Below, one piece after another: positions 60,960-64,000 of a stretch of 64,000 nt of DNA. The notes beneath the pieces are model-generated. The model was not told the DNA's origin and made no database searches. It saw nothing but the letters and a program-made list of their open reading frames with translations. The translations under genes were made by a program, and so were the position numbers. Origin of the DNA: Luteimonas fraxinea (GTDB lineage: Bacteria; Pseudomonadota; Gammaproteobacteria; Xanthomonadales; Xanthomonadaceae); contig NZ_CP089507.1 of NCBI RefSeq assembly GCF_021233355.1, positions 3,287,001 through 3,351,000 on the forward strand. The letters run 5' to 3'. Each line of letters starts with the position of its first letter. Within the stretch, counting starts at the first letter, position 1.

Positions 60960-62141
60960 TCAGGCGGTCTTGAGCCACAGGATCAGCAGCACGCCCACCA
61001 GGCCCAAGTTGGTCAGGATCAGTCCACTCGTTCCGAACATCAGGCGATAGCCGAGTGCGCGGCGGGTACCGCCCTTGGGATCACGCGCGATGTCGCGCGC
61101 GATCAACGGATTCATCAGGCGCGGCATGCTGGTCAGCAGCGGATAGTTGTAGAGGAACAACGCGATCGCGACCGCCATCGACATCCAAGTTCCCGACATG
61201 TCACGGCTGCCCACCATGAAGCCCAGGCCCGCCCCGACGACACCACCCGCCAGCGATCCCCAGACGAACCAGCGGTCGTAGAGTTTCAGGATCGCGCGGC
61301 GCTCGGCCTCGGTATCGGCGTAACGCGCGACCATCTTCCGGCACAGCCACATCGTCAGCCCGCCGAACACCAGCGATACACCGGCAGCGCCGAGTGCACT
61401 CGCACTGCCCAGCGCGGCCTTGCCGGCGACACCTGCGCCGAATGCGCCGCCGGCCGCGACCCCTGCGACCGTGCCCGCCGCGGCAGGTTTCGCGAACGCA
61501 GCCAGTCCGCCCGTCACCAGTAGTGTGAACGCCGTGCCCGGCGCCGAGCTCGCCGCGAACTCCTGGAAACGCGCCATCAGATCCTCGCGCAGGCTGCGGC
61601 GCGCGCGCGACAGACGCTTGCGCACCGCGGCATCGGACAGGCCGAGCAGGGCGGCAACCTGCTTCGAGTTGCCGCCTTCGCGGTAGTACAGCAACAGCAC
61701 TTCACGGCTTTCGTCGGGCAGATCGGAAATCAGGTCCGCGGCGACGCGGCCGGTTTCGTCATCGATGATCTGCTGCATCGGACAGGCATCGGGATCGGCC
61801 GCCTGTGCAATGGCGATGTCGGCAGCCTCGCCAGCCACAATCCGTTCGCGGCGCGCGCGCAGATGGTCGCGGGCGAGGTTGCGGGTGATCTGTCGCAGCC
61901 ACGGCAGAAAACTCGTCGTGTTCTGCAGCCTGCCCAACTGCTGCCAGGCCTTGAGATAGGCCTCCTGCGCGATGTCCTGGCTGGCCTGTACGTCACGGGT
62001 GATCGCCAGCGCGATCGCGGTGGTCGCGTTCTGGCTCATCTGCACGATGCGGCCGTACGCGGCCTGGTCGCCACCGCGCGCGGCGGGCAGTTCCAGATGG
62101 ATCCGGTCTTCGAGGCCCAGGTCGGCGGCGATGGCGTTCAT
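60960..62141 (-). CDS. ECF-type sigma factor fused to a C-terminal membrane domain
   Basis: 393 residues. Residues 20-185 are an ECF sigma factor: region 2 with DIAQEAYLKAWQQLGRL and LPWLRQITRNLARDHLR, and region 4 with LPDESREVLLLYY, KQVAALLGLSDAAVRKRLSRARRSL. From ~200 a glycine/alanine-rich stretch leads to four or five membrane helices (e.g. WFVWGSLAGGVVGAGLGFM, LILTNLGLVGVLLILWL). No separate anti-sigma gene is nearby. It may be a membrane-held sigma factor that is inactive until released, or one whose own membrane part senses the signal. Confidence 0.85.
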   Translation of the reverse strand: MNAIAADLGLEDRIHLELPAARGGDQAAYGRIVQMSQNATTAIALAITRDVQASQDIAQEAYLKAWQQLGRLQNTTSFLPWLRQITRNLARDHLRARRERIVAGEAADIAIAQAADPDACPMQQIIDDETGRVAADLISDLPDESREVLLLYYREGGNSKQVAALLGLSDAAVRKRLSRARRSLREDLMARFQEFAASSAPGTAFTLLVTGGLAAFAKPAAAGTVAGVAAGGAFGAGVAGKAALGSASALGAAGVSLVFGGLTMWLCRKMVARYADTEAERRAILKLYDRWFVWGSLAGGVVGAGLGFMVGSRDMSGTWMSMAVAIALFLYNYPLLTSMPRLMNPLIARDIARDPKGGTRRALGYRLMFGTSGLILTNLGLVGVLLILWLKTA

Positions 62142-62238
62142 GGCGATCCTTGCAGGTCAGGTCGCTTTCAAGGACGCGACCCGGGCGCCGGATGTGACCG
62201 GCGCGCTCGATGATGCCCGCGGACGCGCGCGGCTGCGA

Positions 62239-63057
62239 TCAGTCGGCGGCGTCGAACTGCCAGTCGCGACCGTCGCGGCGAACGTCCAGCGTGCGCGTGA
62301 TCAGGCCCTGCGCGGCATCGCTGCCGCCGCGGACCAGATCCACCGTGCCCTGGCCGGAGCCGTCGGTGCGGTAGTTGGTAATGTCCAGCGACGAGGCCTG
62401 TCCGTCTCCGCCACCACAGGCAGAAGACGGGCGCACGTCGGGATAACCGGCTTCGAGTTCGGCCAGCAGTGGCGCGGCAGGCGCATCGCCGTCGATCGCC
62501 ACGCAGACCGGACCTGCCCGCGAAGCCAGCGCATCGGCCAGCACGGCCGTCGCGAGCGCGCGCGGCACCGGTGCGCGGTACTCGGTGGCTTCGACGGTCG
62601 GCGGCACCATGTCGAGCACCGTCTCCGGGGCTGCGGCGACAGGTGACTCCAGAGGCGTCTCCGTCGACGGCCGGCTCCACCACGACAGCGCGATCACCAG
62701 CACCGCGCCGCCGATCAGCGTGTAGCGCACCTTGGACGCACGCGACATGCCCTTGCGCGCCTCGGCCGCCGGCGCGAACACCACGTCGGCCTGCTGCAGA
62801 TAGTTGCGGGCCGACGGCTGGCTCTGCAGCAGTCCGGCCTCGCGCAGCAGTTCGCGCGCGCGCGGCTGTTCGTCGGAGCGGGTGACCCACACCGCCGGCC
62901 TCGGGCCGCCGGCATCCTCGCGATAACTGAAGTTGCTGCGGCGGTTGCCCTTGTAGGAGCGGCCGTTGAGGATCTGCACTTCGATGCCGGCATCGCGCAG
63001 CAGGGCGGCGACACGTTCGACGTTCTCGAGGCGGGGACTGGAGAAGACCTGACGCAT
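62239..63057 (-). CDS. DUF2007 protein with membrane anchor
   Basis: 272 residues. N-terminal DUF2007 (MRQVFSSPRLENVERVAALLRDAGIEVQILN), then one membrane helix (~112-130, RYTLIGGAVLVIALSWW) and an extracytoplasmic domain of ~140 residues (VCVAIDGDAP...). Xanthomonas relatives have been labelled pathogenicity-like proteins, without experimental detail that I can cite. It starts 1 base after the tesB stop and is translated with it. Confidence 0.75.
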   Translation of the reverse strand: MRQVFSSPRLENVERVAALLRDAGIEVQILNGRSYKGNRRSNFSYREDAGGPRPAVWVTRSDEQPRARELLREAGLLQSQPSARNYLQQADVVFAPAAEARKGMSRASKVRYTLIGGAVLVIALSWWSRPSTETPLESPVAAAPETVLDMVPPTVEATEYRAPVPRALATAVLADALASRAGPVCVAIDGDAPAAPLLAELEAGYPDVRPSSACGGGDGQASSLDITNYRTDGSGQGTVDLVRGGSDAAQGLITRTLDVRRDGRDWQFDAAD

Positions 63058-63058
63058 C

Positions 63059-63961
63059 TCAGCCCGCCTTCGCCGCGGCGTCGTCGCCCGGCAGCACGCG
63101 GATCATGCCTTCCTGCGCGGTGCTGGCGACCAGGCGTCCTGCGCGGTCGAAGATCTGACCGCGCGCGAGCCCGCGTGCACCCTGCGCGCTGGGGCTGTCG
63201 AGCGAATAGAGCAGCCAGTCGTCGACGCGGAACGGGCGGTGGAACCACAGCGCGTGGTCGAGCGAGGCCATCTGCACGTTCGGCTGGTAGTAGCTGATGC
63301 CGTGCGGGAACGTGGCAGTGCCCAGCAGCTGGAAATCGGACGCGTACGCCAGCAACGCGCGATGCAGCGCGGGCGCATCGCCGACCGGGCCGGTCAGTCG
63401 GAACCACATCTGCTGGAACGGCGGACGCTTGCGCGGGTGCAGTTCGTCGCGGCGGGTTTCGCCGGGCGCGATGACGTGGCGGAATTCGAACGGGCCGCTG
63501 CGATCGAGCCAGCGCTGCACCTTGACCGGCAGTTTCGCCAGCACTTCGGCCGGCAGCGGATCCTGCGGTGCGATGTCCTCGGGCGCGGGCACGTCCGGCA
63601 TCACCGGCTGGTGCTCGGCGCCGGACTCTTCTTCCTGGAACGAAGCGGCGCAGAAGAAGATCACCTTGCCGTGCTGGATCGCGGTCACGCGACGCACCGA
63701 GAAGCTGCCGCCATCGCGGGTGCGGTCGACGTCGTAGACGATCGGCGCGTCCACATCGCCAGCGCGCAGGAAATACGCGTGCAGCGAATGCGCCGGGCGC
63801 GGGCTGGTCATCGTGGCCTGCGCGGCCGACAGCGCCTGGCCCAGTACCTGACCACCGAACACGTACTTGGTGCCGATGTCGCGGCTCTGGCCGCGGAACA
63901 GGTTGTCTTCGAGGCGCTCGAGCGAGAGCAGGTCGATCAGTTCGGAAACGGGCGGGGTCAT
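63059..63961 (-). CDS. tesB: Acyl-CoA thioesterase II
   Basis: 300 residues with a double hot-dog fold. Family motifs include GQSRDIGTKYVFGGQVLGQAL, HAYFLRAGDVDAPIVYDVDRTRDG, and the catalytic triad Asp in SLDHALWFHRPF, Ser in SPSAQGARGLA and Gln in STAQEGMIR. It hydrolyses acyl-CoAs to free fatty acid and CoA. Start MTPPVSELIDL at 63961. Followed by the DUF2007 gene. Confidence 0.95.
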   Translation of the reverse strand: MTPPVSELIDLLSLERLEDNLFRGQSRDIGTKYVFGGQVLGQALSAAQATMTSPRPAHSLHAYFLRAGDVDAPIVYDVDRTRDGGSFSVRRVTAIQHGKVIFFCAASFQEEESGAEHQPVMPDVPAPEDIAPQDPLPAEVLAKLPVKVQRWLDRSGPFEFRHVIAPGETRRDELHPRKRPPFQQMWFRLTGPVGDAPALHRALLAYASDFQLLGTATFPHGISYYQPNVQMASLDHALWFHRPFRVDDWLLYSLDSPSAQGARGLARGQIFDRAGRLVASTAQEGMIRVLPGDDAAAKAG

Positions 63962-64000
63962 CGCGGGGCCGTGCACGGTGGGGGCGGCAACGCGGACGCG

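Overview
The window is an ordinary, densely packed, high-GC chromosomal segment of a gammaproteobacterium of the Xanthomonadaceae/Lysobacteraceae type (Luteimonas/Lysobacter-like; the genus cannot be fixed from sequence alone). The assignment rests on gene order (rplU-rpmA-obgE, then rpsT, murJ, ribF-ileS-lspA-ispH; ffh, rpsP-rimM-trmD-rplS), on strong GC bias at third codon positions, on core promoters of the GCTATAATCGCCGG type, and on dispersed palindromic repeats I recall as typical of xanthomonads. No prophage, insertion sequence, CRISPR array or integron is visible.

Layout. 1-2.0 kb: start of pstS (minus) and a phosphate-selective porin (plus), separated by two divergent arrays of Pho-box half-sites. 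2.2-5.3 kb: divergent secreted M19 dipeptidase and M28 peptidase. 5.5-7.4 kb: minus-strand cluster of enoyl-CoA hydratase, a 130-aa unknown and nth. 7.5-10.1 kb: a degenerate Mip-like protein, then a tightly coupled DUF1289-Nudix-sulfurtransferase operon. 10.2-14.6 kb: enoyl-CoA isomerase, then uvrA with a coupled hot-dog thioesterase. 14.9-25.2 kb: translation and envelope housekeeping block (L21, L27, ObgE, S20, MurJ, RibF, IleS, LspA, IspH, tRNA-Thr). 25.2-28.5 kb: MASE2-GGDEF cyclase, RadA, PAP2-like protein. 28.5-33.3 kb: marR-omf-emrA-emrB tripartite efflux operon. 33.4-37.9 kb: a secreted unknown and a large classical autotransporter. 37.9-44.5 kb: CcsA-like protein, Ffh, nitronate monooxygenase, PLP class IV enzyme, S16-RimM-TrmD-L19. 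44.7-47.9 kb: PepSY-like proteins on both sides of a PhoP/PhoQ-like two-component system, then Hsp15. 47.9-54.4 kb: Tat-exported SDR, KatG, MutS. 54.6-64 kb: TonB-dependent receptor, PncC/CinA-C, an EEP lipoprotein with the N-end-rule transferase Bpt, a secreted EF-hand protein, an ECF sigma factor fused to a membrane domain, a DUF2007 protein and TesB.

Most genes are standard housekeeping functions. The less ordinary items are the doubled divergent Pho boxes, the membrane-fused sigma factor, the internally duplicated autotransporter passenger with a small ORF just upstream, the PepSY-flanked two-component system, the FKBP-like protein that has lost its catalytic residues, the extended UvrA tail, and a perfect dyad upstream of katG. 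I did not find a convincing wholly new system.
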